From Flavobacteriales bacterium (GTDB lineage Bacteria > Bacteroidota > Bacteroidia > Flavobacteriales_G > JALEGO01): 33,392 nt of DNA. Below are positions 25,380 to 33,205 of this stretch, piece by piece. Numbering within the stretch: position 1 is the first letter of the stretch; each line of letters begins with the position of its first letter. The notes under the pieces are model-generated. The model saw only the letters and a list, made by a program, of their open reading frames with translations, ran no database searches and was not told the DNA's origin. The stretch spans positions 46,425 through 79,816 of the forward strand of contig JAHDEG010000005.1 in assembly GCA_020628935.1 (NCBI GenBank), read 5' to 3'. A program made the position numbers and the translations under genes.

Positions 25380-26090
25380 ATGGGAAGAGCATTTGAATAT
25401 AGAAGGGCTGCAAAAGAGAAGCGTTGGGATAAAATGTCAAGAATATTTCCTAAACTAGGAAAGGCAATTACTATGGCTGCAAAAGAAGGCGGTACAGATC
25501 CTGAAATGAATTCAACATTACGTTCTGCTATTCAAAATGCTAAAACCCAGAATATGTCTAAGGACAATATTTTAGCTGCAATTAAAAGAGCTGAGGGTAA
25601 AGATGCAGAAACATTTACAGAAATAACTTATGAAGGAAAAGGGCCACATGGAGTGTTAATATTTGTTGAGTGTGCAACGGATAATCCTGTAAGAACTGTC
25701 GCTAACGTAAAATCATATTTTAATAAAAGTGGAGGATCAATTGTGCCAAATGGTTCATTAGAATTTATGTTTGATCGTAAAGCTGTTTTTCAATTTGAAA
25801 AAACAGAAGAGATGGACCTAGAGGAGCTAGAGTTTAGTTTAATTGATGCTGGTTTAAATGAAATTGAAGAGTCAGAAGGTAGTGTATATGTATATGGAGA
25901 TTATACCGATTTTGGAACACTATCTAAAGCTATTGAGGATATGGGTATTGAGGTTAAAAAAGCTAATTTACAACGAATGCCAACATCTCCCGTAGATTTC
26001 ACAGAAGAACAAATTATAGATATTGAGAAGCTTTTAGACAAGATTGAAGATGATGATGACGTTCAAGCAGCATACACCAATATAGCTTAA
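25380..26090 (+). CDS. YebC/PmpR (TACO1) family protein
   Basis: 236 aa. It starts [20 protein letters not shown] where most YebC proteins have MAGHSKWANIKHRK, a difference seen in Bacteroidota. The conserved core follows: [74 protein letters not shown]. The acidic C-terminal domain ends [14 protein letters not shown]. The family was described as transcription regulators, and its mitochondrial member TACO1 acts in translation; recent work on bacterial members points to translation of difficult peptide stretches. Cytosolic. It is a single-gene unit with its own -7 box, divergent from the arginase-family gene, and its stop overlaps the convergent stop of the next gene by 4 bp. Confidence 0.95.
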   Translation: MGRAFEYRRAAKEKRWDKMSRIFPKLGKAITMAAKEGGTDPEMNSTLRSAIQNAKTQNMSKDNILAAIKRAEGKDAETFTEITYEGKGPHGVLIFVECATDNPVRTVANVKSYFNKSGGSIVPNGSLEFMFDRKAVFQFEKTEEMDLEELEFSLIDAGLNEIEESEGSVYVYGDYTDFGTLSKAIEDMGIEVKKANLQRMPTSPVDFTEEQIIDIEKLLDKIEDDDDVQAAYTNIA

Positions 26091-26461
26091 CTCAATTGAT
26101 CGATCAGGCGTTCAATAATCATTGTGATGATGCGTTTTTTAATTTCACGTTCATTTTCAATATAAAAATCAAACTCTTTATTAGTAAAAACCCCTGTGAT
26201 TAATCCTACATAAAAGTTTCTTAATTTTTGATCACGCTGTAAGCTAATCCTTATAAAATCTATTAAGTTGGAATCGTTTAAAGTATCTAGGGGATGCTTT
26301 TTTTCAACAGAATATTTTTTGAAGTAAATAACAAGAATATCATTCTGAAATTTTAATGTAGGACGTAAACACGTATTCTGAAATTCAATTATTTTAGTTT
26401 CGTTACCTCTATTTAGAGATAGCTTAATTCTTATTTTTAAAAGTTCATCACTTCTATTCAT
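26087..26461 (-). CDS. Uncharacterised small protein
   Basis: 124 aa, unrecognised. It starts [20 protein letters not shown], has a central beta-rich stretch ([20 protein letters not shown], about 31-50), then helical segments [17 protein letters not shown] and a C-terminal helix [19 protein letters not shown]. Basic and soluble, no signal peptide, no cysteine cluster (one Cys). The codon pattern fits its neighbours and the frame spans almost the whole gap between yebC and the bamD promoter. Its start overlaps the stop of a short minus-strand frame without a usable start codon (about 26459-26551). Convergent with yebC, sharing overlapping stop codons (TTAA). Real gene likely on length; function unknown. 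Confidence 0.6.
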   Translation of the reverse strand: MNRSDELLKIRIKLSLNRGNETKIIEFQNTCLRPTLKFQNDILVIYFKKYSVEKKHPLDTLNDSNLIDFIRISLQRDQKLRNFYVGLITGVFTNKEFDFYIENEREIKKRIITMIIERLIDQLS

Positions 26462-26596
26462 ACGTGTTTGTTAAGATAACTTCAAAAGGTTCAAAATGCT
26501 CTTCAATGTGCGATTTAAGGTCAGATTGAAAATTAAAACTAGGTAATACTTAAATCATTTTAACACCAAACTACCGAACCTTATTTTTAATCCTAT

Positions 26597-26604
26597 TATA
26601 TTTG
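26597..26604 (+). promoter_or_regulatory. Promoter -7 box for bamD-rpoZ-coaBC
   Basis: TATATTTG is an exact TAnnTTTG match ending only four bases before the bamD ATG at 26609. With transcription starting a few bases after this box, the mRNA would be leaderless or nearly so. Confidence 0.55.
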
Positions 26605-26608
26605 CAAA

Positions 26609-27403
26609 ATGAAGTTAAGCCACTTAGCGGTTTTTATTGTGTTAATTTTTGCCCTTTCAGGCTGTAATGAATATAACCAACTGCTTAAAAGTACAGATTA
26701 TAACGAAAAATACGAAGCTGCTAATAAGTATTATGCTGAAGCCGATTATTACAAGGCATATACGCTTTATGATGAGCTTATGAATGTTTACAACGGTACA
26801 AGTAGGGCCGAAGAGATGTATTACAAAATGGCTTATTGTGATTATAATATTGGTTATTACTCTTTAGCAGCTACTAGGTTTAATATATTTTATAAAAGAT
26901 ATCCGCTAAGTAAGCAAGCAGAAGAAGCTTTATATATGTCGGCTTTAAGTAGTTATAAAAACTCACCTAAATCTACCTTAGATCAAACAGATACATATAA
27001 CGCAATAAATAATCTTCAAATATTTATAAATAAGTATCCAAGCAGCCCGCGAGTTGATACCTCTAATGTATTAATTGAAGAATTACGAAATAAATTAGAA
27101 ACTAAATCTTATGATCAAGCATTTCAGTACCACCATATGGAAATGCATAAAGCAGCAATAATTGCTTTTAATAACTTGTTAGAGGATTTTCCGGACACTG
27201 ATTACAGAGAACAAGCATTATTTTATCAATTAAAATCAAGGTTTTTGTTGGCTGAAAATAGTGTGGCTTCAAAAAAGATAGGTAGATATGAGGATGTTAA
27301 GGATTCTTACATTAAATTTGTTGATTATTTCCCTAAAAGCTCGTTCATAAGACAAGCCGAGGGGTTATATAATCAAACTGCTAAAGTTTTAAACCAAAAA
27401 TAA
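26609..27403 (+). CDS. bamD: Outer membrane assembly lipoprotein BamD
   Basis: 264 aa. A lipoprotein signal ends in the lipobox LSGC, so Cys19 is the lipidated residue. The rest is TPR-like helical pairs (YYKAYTLYDELMNVY, AEEMYYKMAYCDYNIG, YYSLAATRFNIFYKRYP, QAEEALYMSALSSY, AINNLQIFINKYPSSP, AIIAFNNLLEDFPDTDYREQA), the solenoid of BamD/YfiO. BamD works with BamA to fold and insert beta-barrel proteins into the outer membrane, on the periplasmic face. First gene of bamD-rpoZ-coaBC, with 7 and 5 bp gaps, an order I recall from other Bacteroidota. Length is normal. The -7 box lies almost against the start codon. Confidence 0.94.
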   Translation: MKLSHLAVFIVLIFALSGCNEYNQLLKSTDYNEKYEAANKYYAEADYYKAYTLYDELMNVYNGTSRAEEMYYKMAYCDYNIGYYSLAATRFNIFYKRYPLSKQAEEALYMSALSSYKNSPKSTLDQTDTYNAINNLQIFINKYPSSPRVDTSNVLIEELRNKLETKSYDQAFQYHHMEMHKAAIIAFNNLLEDFPDTDYREQALFYQLKSRFLLAENSVASKKIGRYEDVKDSYIKFVDYFPKSSFIRQAEGLYNQTAKVLNQK

Positions 27404-27410
27404 AGTCGAT

Positions 27411-27752
27411 ATGGATTTAAAGAAAATGGACGCTAGCGAAACAACTGTTACAAGAGATAACGGTGAAATAGATGCAGCTACAGGGAATATATATGAGTCA
27501 ATAGGTATTATTTCTAAAAGAGCTAAGCAAATTAGTGTTCAGTTAAAGCGCGAATTAGACGAGAAATTGATGGAATTTTCTTCTAACGTTGATAACTTAG
27601 AAGAGATTTTTGAAAATAGAGAACAAATTGAAATTTCTAAGTACTACGAGCGTTTACCTAAGCCTTTAGCATATGCTCTAGAAGAATATATGACTGGTAA
27701 TACGTATCACCGTAAACCAGGCGAAGAAATAGAAGAAACTTCTACCAAGTAA
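27411..27752 (+). CDS. rpoZ: RNA polymerase omega subunit, Bacteroidota type
   Basis: 113 aa. Omega helps fold and assemble the beta' subunit. The recognisable core is EIDAATGNIYESIGIISKRAKQISVQLKREL (about 20-50), in which the SKRAKQI segment corresponds to the R-A-R-Q-I helix of other omega subunits, then NLEEIFENREQIEISKYYERLPKPLAYALEEY, which is the lineage-specific form. Longer and more divergent than E. coli RpoZ, so it is often missed by simple similarity. It sits between bamD and coaBC; rpoZ next to coaBC is a very common arrangement across bacteria, which strengthens the call. The start at 27411 is 7 bp after the bamD stop. Confidence 0.9.
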   Translation: MDLKKMDASETTVTRDNGEIDAATGNIYESIGIISKRAKQISVQLKRELDEKLMEFSSNVDNLEEIFENREQIEISKYYERLPKPLAYALEEYMTGNTYHRKPGEEIEETSTK

Positions 27753-27757
27753 TTTCT

Positions 27758-28945
27758 ATGAAATTAACAGGACGAAATATCCTGTTGGGAGTTACAGGAA
27801 GCATTGCTGCTTATAAAGTAACATTTTTAGTTAGGCTCTTAGTTAAAGAAGGGGCTAATGTTAAAGTTATTGTTAGCACTTCTGCTAAAGAATTTGTTAG
27901 TCCTGTTGTACTTTCTACATTATCGAAGAACAAAGTCTTAGAGTCTTTTTATAAAGAGGAGGGCTTCGTTTGGAACAATCACGTTGATTTAGGCCTTTGG
28001 GCCGATTTGTTTGTAATAGCTCCTGCTACGGCAAATACATTAGCTAAAATGAATACTGGTATTTGTGACAGCTTACTTACTGCCACAATTTTATCTGCCC
28101 GTTGTCCGGTTTGGGTTGCGCCAGCAATGGATTTGGATATGTATGCACACCAATCCACCCAAAATAATTTGACACAGCTTATTGATAAAGGTGTTAAAGT
28201 ATTGGAGCCAGAGTCAGGTCAGTTAGCTAGTGGTTTAGAAGGTCAAGGCAGGTTACAAGAGCCAGAAGTTATATTTAATCAAATAAAGAACTTTTTTACG
28301 GCAAATTCGCCTCTATCAGGCAAAAAAATACTTGTTTCAGCTGGTCCTACTTACGAGAGAATAGATCCAGTGCGGTTTATAGGCAATCATTCTTCTGGTA
28401 AAATGGGATATGCCATAGCAGAACAAGCAGCAATGCTGGGTGCAGAAGTTACTTTAGTTAGCGGACCGGTTTCCATTACAACTAATGTAGCCGGTATAAA
28501 TAAAGTTATGGTACAAACGGCAGACGAAATGTTTGAAGCTTGTACATCGGTACATAAAAGTATGGATGTAATTATAATGGCAGCTGCTGTTGCTGATTTT
28601 AAGCCCAAGCATTTTTCTGATAAAAAGATTAAGAAAAAAGAAACAATGACCATTGAGTTAGAGAAAAACAAAGACATACTCAAGTTCATGGGAGCAAACA
28701 GAAATAACTACCAAACCCTTATCGGTTTTGCATTAGAAAACGACAACGAAGAATTTTATGCAAAAGGTAAGCTAGAGAAGAAAAACCTAGATTACATTGT
28801 TTTAAATAGCCTAAACGATAAAGGTGCAGGTTTTGGCCACAACACCAATAAAGTAACCATATACTCTAAAGTAGGAACAAGAATGCCATTACCGTTAATG
28901 AGTAAGCAAGAAGTAGCTAGGGAGATTGTTAGTTTGTTGGTATAG
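27758..28945 (+). CDS. coaBC: Bifunctional phosphopantothenoylcysteine decarboxylase / phosphopantothenate-cysteine ligase
   Basis: 395 aa, two domains for coenzyme A synthesis. CoaC (FMN decarboxylase, 1-185): GVTGSIAAYK at the FMN site, catalytic His75 (NNHVDL), and PATANT (89-94) for PASANT. Two motifs differ from E. coli: PxMNxxMW reads PAMDLDMY (Asn to Asp124), and the loop Cys that acts as proton donor (CGxxGxGR) is Ser158 in LASGLEGQGRL. I recall both changes as usual in Bacteroidota. CoaB (from about 190): KKILVSAGPTYERIDPVRFI, NHSSGKMGYAIAEQA, AAAVADFKP and the Lys-rich loop SDKKIKKKE. Cytosolic. Last gene of bamD-rpoZ-coaBC; ends 8 bp from the convergent next gene. Confidence 0.96.
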   Translation: MKLTGRNILLGVTGSIAAYKVTFLVRLLVKEGANVKVIVSTSAKEFVSPVVLSTLSKNKVLESFYKEEGFVWNNHVDLGLWADLFVIAPATANTLAKMNTGICDSLLTATILSARCPVWVAPAMDLDMYAHQSTQNNLTQLIDKGVKVLEPESGQLASGLEGQGRLQEPEVIFNQIKNFFTANSPLSGKKILVSAGPTYERIDPVRFIGNHSSGKMGYAIAEQAAMLGAEVTLVSGPVSITTNVAGINKVMVQTADEMFEACTSVHKSMDVIIMAAAVADFKPKHFSDKKIKKKETMTIELEKNKDILKFMGANRNNYQTLIGFALENDNEEFYAKGKLEKKNLDYIVLNSLNDKGAGFGHNTNKVTIYSKVGTRMPLPLMSKQEVAREIVSLLV

Positions 28946-28953
28946 TTTTTTCA

Positions 28954-29472
28954 TTAAACCAACCCTTTCACTTCCTTCTTAATAAAATTAATAGCAATTT
29001 CAGTAGGTCTTTTTTCGGTAGAGTTATACTTAGTTAAAATATTTTTTGTTAAATCAATACCAGAAGCATCTTCATTTAATTCAGCTGCACTAATATTTAC
29101 AATTTTGGTGATATCCTCCTTACACTTTTTTACTAAGCTCCAAGCATCATCAGATATATATAATTGCTGAGTTAAATTATGTTCGTATTCATGTCTTAGT
29201 ATGTTTAAAAGATCCATTTGAAATCGTTTTGCGCTCATGCCACTTTTATGAGCTCTGAAAAGCATTTGTTCAGGGTTAATGCGCTCTAATAATAAAATAA
29301 TGCGCTCATAGGCTTGCAGCTTCACTGGTAGCGTTGTCGAAACGAGCTCTTTTCTAAGTCTAATATTTCGTTTAGATTGCTCATTCTGAAAAAACCTATT
29401 CAATATAAAAATTGAAATACCAGTAACAAAAACTACCGGTACTAGAGAAAATAACAAGGTGTAAACATCCAT
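28954..29472 (-). CDS. Uncharacterised protein with one N-terminal membrane helix
   Basis: 172 aa. One hydrophobic helix at residues 5-27, then an all-helical soluble region: LPVKLQAYERIILLLERINPE (48-68), MLFRAHKSGMSAKRFQMDLLNILRHEYEHNLTQQLYIS (about 70-107), DDAWSLVKKCKEDITKIVNIS, and a C-terminal helix ending VKGLV. I believe homologues are common in Bacteroidota as hypothetical proteins with the same LQAYERxxLxLERI and EYEHNLxQQ segments, but I know no function. HEYEH could suggest a metal site, but it lies in a helix without a third ligand motif. It is divergent from the aminotransferase gene across a 100-bp spacer containing a perfect inverted repeat. Convergent with coaBC (8 bp gap). 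Confidence 0.75.
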   Translation of the reverse strand: MDVYTLLFSLVPVVFVTGISIFILNRFFQNEQSKRNIRLRKELVSTTLPVKLQAYERIILLLERINPEQMLFRAHKSGMSAKRFQMDLLNILRHEYEHNLTQQLYISDDAWSLVKKCKEDITKIVNISAAELNEDASGIDLTKNILTKYNSTEKRPTEIAINFIKKEVKGLV

Positions 29473-29507
29473 TTCTTAAACTTTACATTAAATATACAAA
29501 ACCGAAT

Positions 29508-29525
29508 AAAACTAAAGCTAGTTTT
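29508..29525. repeat. Perfect 7-bp inverted repeat in divergent promoter region
   Basis: AAAACTA (29508-29514) and TAGTTTT (29519-29525) are exact reverse complements separated by AAGC. It lies between the divergent unknown membrane-anchored gene and the aminotransferase operon, upstream of the latter's -7 box. Since no gene ends here it is not a terminator; an operator is the likeliest reading. Confidence 0.4.
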
Positions 29526-29556
29526 GTTAGGGTTAGTGTAGCAAGATTGTAATTAT

Positions 29557-29564
29557 TACATTTG
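29557..29564 (+). promoter_or_regulatory. Promoter -7 box for the aminotransferase-hldA-ubiE-porT operon
   Basis: TACATTTG is an exact TAnnTTTG match ending eight bases before the ATG at 29573. The short distance suggests an almost leaderless message and argues against the GTG at 29567 as start. Confidence 0.5.
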
Positions 29565-29572
29565 CAGTGCTT

Positions 29573-30766
29573 ATGTTAAATGTATCAAATAAAGTAAAAA
29601 ACGTATCTGAGTCAGAAACTTTGGCTATGGCACGTTTGAGTAGGGAGTTTAAAGAGAAAGGCTTAGATGTGATTGGCTTAAGTTTAGGAGAGCCAGACTT
29701 TAATACACCAGATTTTATTAAGGAAGCCGCAATAAAAGCTTTAGATGATAACATAACTAAGTATTCACCAGTGCCGGGCTTTTTAAGTTTAAGAGAAGCT
29801 ATTGTTACCAAGTTGAAGCGCGATAATGGCTTGAGTTACAACGCTAGTCAAATAGTTGTTTCTACAGGGGCAAAACAAACACTAGCTAATTTATGCATGA
29901 GTTTACTAAACCCTGGTGATGAAGTTTTATTGCCAGCCCCGTATTGGGTAACTTATAAGGAGGTTATTAAGTTAGCTGGAGGAATTCCGGTTGTTATACC
30001 AACTACTATTGAAAATAACTTTAAAGTAACAGCTCAGCAGCTAGAAGAGCATATTACGGCTAAAACTAGAATGCTTTTATATAGTTCTCCTTCTAATCCT
30101 ACAGGAAGCATTTATACCAAACAAGAACTCAAAAACATAGCAGATTTACTTGTTAACCATAAAGAAATTGCCATTGTTTCTGACGAAATTTACGAGCATA
30201 TAAATTTTACGGGTGCGCACGAAAGTATTGCTCAATTTAATGAATTAAAAGATCAGGTAATAGTTGTAAATGGTGTTTCTAAAGCATTTGCTATGACTGG
30301 CTGGAGGTTAGGTTGGATGGCAGGCCCAGAGCATGTAGCTCAAGCGTGTACAAAAATTCAAGGTCAAATAACATCAGGTACCTGCACCATTTCTCAAATG
30401 GCCGCTCAGGCTGCAATGTTAGCTGAGCCCAAAGCTATAAAGTATATGAAAACCTCGTTTGCAAAAAGAAAAAACGTGTTGTTATCGTTATTAAACGAAA
30501 TTGAGGGCATTAAAACATACACTCCTGAGGGAGCTTTTTATTTATTCCCTGAAGTAAATTACTACTACGGAAAGTCTTTTGAAGGAAAAGCCATAAACAA
30601 TAGTAAAGACTTATGCATGTATTTATTAAATGAAGCTTTGGTAAGTTTAGTGCCAGGTGAAGCATTTGAGGCTCCAAATAGCGTTAGAATTTCTTATGCC
30701 GCATCTGAAGAACAGATAAAAGAAGCAGTAAAACGAATTAAAGTGGCATTAAAAAAACTACAGTAA
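29573..30766 (+). CDS. Class I/II PLP-dependent aminotransferase (AspC-like)
   Basis: 397 aa from ATG 29573. Fold-type I aminotransferase of the I-gamma aspartate type: LSLGEPDFNTPDFI (36-49), YSPVPGFLSLREAI (64-77), Asn175 in SNPTG, Asp204 and Tyr207 in SDEIYEHI, the Schiff-base Lys237 in GVSKAFAMTGWRLGW, and Arg near 370 in NSVRISYA for the substrate carboxylate. Function from family: aspartate (or related amino acid) to 2-oxoglutarate amino transfer in the cytosol; prephenate or broad specificity cannot be excluded. Its TAA stop overlaps the ATG of the kinase gene (TAATG), so the two are coupled. First gene of the run ending in porT. Metabolically it has no obvious link to the others. Confidence 0.94.
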   Translation: MLNVSNKVKNVSESETLAMARLSREFKEKGLDVIGLSLGEPDFNTPDFIKEAAIKALDDNITKYSPVPGFLSLREAIVTKLKRDNGLSYNASQIVVSTGAKQTLANLCMSLLNPGDEVLLPAPYWVTYKEVIKLAGGIPVVIPTTIENNFKVTAQQLEEHITAKTRMLLYSSPSNPTGSIYTKQELKNIADLLVNHKEIAIVSDEIYEHINFTGAHESIAQFNELKDQVIVVNGVSKAFAMTGWRLGWMAGPEHVAQACTKIQGQITSGTCTISQMAAQAAMLAEPKAIKYMKTSFAKRKNVLLSLLNEIEGIKTYTPEGAFYLFPEVNYYYGKSFEGKAINNSKDLCMYLLNEALVSLVPGEAFEAPNSVRISYAASEEQIKEAVKRIKVALKKLQ

Positions 30767-31764
30767 TGCGTTCTGACTGGCTAAATATTATAAAATCGTT
30801 TTCTAAACTAAACGTACTTATAGTAGGCGATGTAATGATTGATGAATACTTAAGTGGCAAAGTTGATCGTATTTCGCCTGAAGCACCAGTACCAGTTGTT
30901 GATGTAAAAGCACGTGTACATAGGCTAGGTGGCGCATCTAACGTGGCTTTAAACTGTAAAGCATTAGGGGCGAACCCAATTTTATGCGGTTTAATAGGGG
31001 AGGATATAAATGCTAAAACATATTTAAAATTATTAAACGATAGTGGCTTAAGCAGTGAAGCAACTGTATTCTCATCCTCCAGAAAAACATCCTGCAAAAC
31101 AAGAATTATTAGTAATAATCAGCAAATGATTCGTGTGGATGTAGAAGATAAACACGACTTAAATAAAGAGGAACAAAATGCTTTAAAAGCGATGCTTAAA
31201 AAGCATATAACGAGCAATTTAGATTTAGTTATTATTGAGGATTATGATAAAGGATGCTTAAATCAAGAAGTTATTACATATATTGAAAAATTGTGCTCCA
31301 ACCATAATGTTTTTGTTTCTGTTGATCCAAAAAAACAAAACTTTTCGTACTACAAAAATGTTAGCCTGTTCAAACCTAACTTAAAAGAATTGCAAGAAGG
31401 CGTAAATACCCATATAGATCCTACAAGTAATACTTCAATTTCTGCTGCGATTAATTTATTAAATTCAGAAGTTCAAAAAGCTAACCATTTAATCACTTTA
31501 TCTAAGCACGGAGTATTTTACAGAACTAAAGCAGGTGAAGCAGGCGGTTATCCGGCAGAATTAAGAAATATTTCAGACGTGTCTGGCGCTGGAGATACTG
31601 TTATTTCTGTTGCTTCTTTAGCTATGCAAAGTGGTTGCTCACTAGCAGAAGCAAGCTGGTTAGCAAATTTGGCAGGAGGTTTTGTATGTGAAAAGCCTGA
31701 GGTGGTTCCCATAAAAAGTGAAGAATTAATTAACGAAATAGCTCGATTAGAATATGGCAAATAG
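30766..31764 (+). CDS. hldA: PfkB-family kinase, HldA/RfaE N-domain-like
   Basis: 332 aa ribokinase-fold sugar kinase. VLIVGDVMIDEYLSGKVDRISPEAPVPVVDV (about 17-47) is the signature of D-glycero-D-manno-heptose-7-phosphate kinase, the N-terminal half of E. coli HldE; then LGGASNVALNCKALG, DYDKGCL (IIEDYDKG), VDPKKQNF and the catalytic SGAGDT (273-278, Asp277 as base). The nucleotidyltransferase half of HldE is missing and does not follow in the operon, so this is the kinase-only form. Family role: phosphorylating heptose-7-phosphate on the way to ADP-heptose for lipopolysaccharide core. Some Bacteroidota use such kinases for other sugars, so the substrate is inferred. It overlaps the aminotransferase by 1 bp and ubiE by 11 bp. 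Confidence 0.82.
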   Translation: MRSDWLNIIKSFSKLNVLIVGDVMIDEYLSGKVDRISPEAPVPVVDVKARVHRLGGASNVALNCKALGANPILCGLIGEDINAKTYLKLLNDSGLSSEATVFSSSRKTSCKTRIISNNQQMIRVDVEDKHDLNKEEQNALKAMLKKHITSNLDLVIIEDYDKGCLNQEVITYIEKLCSNHNVFVSVDPKKQNFSYYKNVSLFKPNLKELQEGVNTHIDPTSNTSISAAINLLNSEVQKANHLITLSKHGVFYRTKAGEAGGYPAELRNISDVSGAGDTVISVASLAMQSGCSLAEASWLANLAGGFVCEKPEVVPIKSEELINEIARLEYGK

Positions 31765-32485
31765 CACACCCGTTAAACCTTATAACCAAAAAGAAAGTAA
31801 GAAAGAGGAAGTCCGAAATATGTTCAATAACATATCAGGTAGATACGACTTTTTAAACAGAGTACTTTCTTTACGAATTGATAAACTTTGGAGAAAAAAA
31901 GTTTTGAAGGAAGTGGCCAAAGATAATCCTAACTATATTTTAGATGTGGCTACCGGAACAGCTGATTTGGCAATAGAGTGTTCTAAGATTAAAGGAACTC
32001 AAATAGAAGGAATTGATATTTCCGACAAAATGATTGATGTTGGTATTGAAAAAGTAAAGTTAAAGAACCTTACATCAGTTATTACCCTGAAAGTAGATGA
32101 TGCAGAGGCTCTAAGTTTTGATGATAATACTTTCGATGTTGTTACGGTGGCTTTTGGAGTAAGAAATTTTGAGGACTTAGATAAAGGATTAAGAGAAATG
32201 CACAGAGTAATTAAACCTGGAGGTAAATTGGTTGTTTTAGAGTTTTCAAAGCCAACTAGCTTTCCGTTTAAGCAATTGTATCTTTTCTATTTCAAGAATA
32301 TTTTACCTTTGGTAGGAAGAATAATTTCTAAAGATAAACGCGCATATAGCTACTTGTTTGAGTCAGTAGACTCTTTTCCTTTTGGAAAAGCTTTTACTGA
32401 TATTTTGGCAAAAAATGGGTATAATAATAATATATGTAAGCCCTTAACGTTAGGTATTGCAAGTATGTATGTTGCACACAAATAA
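31754..32485 (+). CDS. ubiE: Demethylmenaquinone methyltransferase (UbiE/MenG)
   Basis: 243 aa class I SAM methyltransferase. Family marks: VRNMFNNISGRYDFLNRVLSLRIDKLWRKK (about 21-50), the SAM loop LDVATGTADLA (64-74), GIDISDKMIDVG, DAEALSFDDNTFDVVTVAFGVRNF (about 116-139, with the diagnostic GVRNF), HRVIKPGGKLVVLEFSKP, and DSFPFGKAF near the end. It methylates demethylmenaquinone to menaquinone, the respiratory quinone of Bacteroidota, at the cytoplasmic membrane. The start overlaps the kinase gene by 11 bp, typical of coupling. porT follows 4 bp after the stop; ubiE beside porT is, as I recall, a common Bacteroidota arrangement. Confidence 0.95.
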   Translation: MANSTPVKPYNQKESKKEEVRNMFNNISGRYDFLNRVLSLRIDKLWRKKVLKEVAKDNPNYILDVATGTADLAIECSKIKGTQIEGIDISDKMIDVGIEKVKLKNLTSVITLKVDDAEALSFDDNTFDVVTVAFGVRNFEDLDKGLREMHRVIKPGGKLVVLEFSKPTSFPFKQLYLFYFKNILPLVGRIISKDKRAYSYLFESVDSFPFGKAFTDILAKNGYNNNICKPLTLGIASMYVAHK

Positions 32486-32489
32486 AATA

Positions 32490-33203
32490 ATGAGAATATT
32501 TTTGATCATATGTTTTCTTACTGTATTAAGTTTTAACGCAGTACAAGCCCAAAAGCGTAAAATCTTAAACCTGCCTGAGTTTGACGATCGGTTTTTACAC
32601 TTTGGTTTTAGTTTAGGTATTAGCAATGCAAGCTTTGAAGTAAAGCAAGATCATATGCGAGTTGATTCTTTACTTGGCTTAGAAGTGTTTCCTCAAATGG
32701 GGTTTAATATAAATATGATTGGCGAGTATCATATACTAAGATACTTGAGTGCACGTTTCACTCCTGGAATATCATTTGCGCAGCGTAACTTACAGTATCG
32801 TTTTTTAGAGAGAGATGGTAGGGTAGAGGCATTATTTAAGCCCGTTGAAGCAACCTATTTAGAGTTTCCGTTGTTTTTAAAAGCTCGTTCAGAACGTCTT
32901 AATAACTTTGCAATGTATATTTTGGCAGGAGGTCAATATAACTTAGATTTAGCTAATGGAGAAGATATAGATAATTCAACAAGTTCATCTAACGAAACCG
33001 TAATTAAAACCAAAGCAAATAATTTTGGAGTAGTAGTTGGGGCGGGAGCTGATTTTTTTATGGACTTCTACAAGTTTAGTTTAGAGGCTAAATACAATTA
33101 TGGTTTAAATAACATATTTATTCCTGATGATACCATGTTTTCTGCACCAATAGATCAGATTAGGCCTAGAATGTTTACTATCTCTGTTTCTTTTGAAGGA
33201 TAG
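32490..33203 (+). CDS. porT: Type IX secretion / gliding protein PorT
   Basis: 237 aa from ATG 32490; the longer frame to 32457 lies inside ubiE and is not used. A signal peptide (MRIFLIICFLTVLSFNAVQAQ, cleavage after residue 20-21) precedes an outer membrane beta-barrel of about eight strands: FDDRFLHFGFSLGISNASFEV, MGFNINMIGEYHILRYLSARFTPGISF, EATYLEFPLFLKARSERLNNFAMYILAGGQYNLDL, NFGVVVGAGADFFMDFYKFSLEAKYNYGL, ending MFTISVSFEG. The NLPEFDDRFLHFGF start after the signal peptide is what I recognise from PorT. From the family, PorT is needed for the type IX secretion system. It ends 2 bp from the convergent gene, a T9SS cargo. Confidence 0.9.
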   Translation: MRIFLIICFLTVLSFNAVQAQKRKILNLPEFDDRFLHFGFSLGISNASFEVKQDHMRVDSLLGLEVFPQMGFNINMIGEYHILRYLSARFTPGISFAQRNLQYRFLERDGRVEALFKPVEATYLEFPLFLKARSERLNNFAMYILAGGQYNLDLANGEDIDNSTSSSNETVIKTKANNFGVVVGAGADFFMDFYKFSLEAKYNYGLNNIFIPDDTMFSAPIDQIRPRMFTISVSFEG

Positions 33204-33205
33204 TA

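Noticed and set aside
32457-32489. Upstream extension of porT
   Set aside because: It lies inside ubiE and would put residues ahead of a normal signal peptide.
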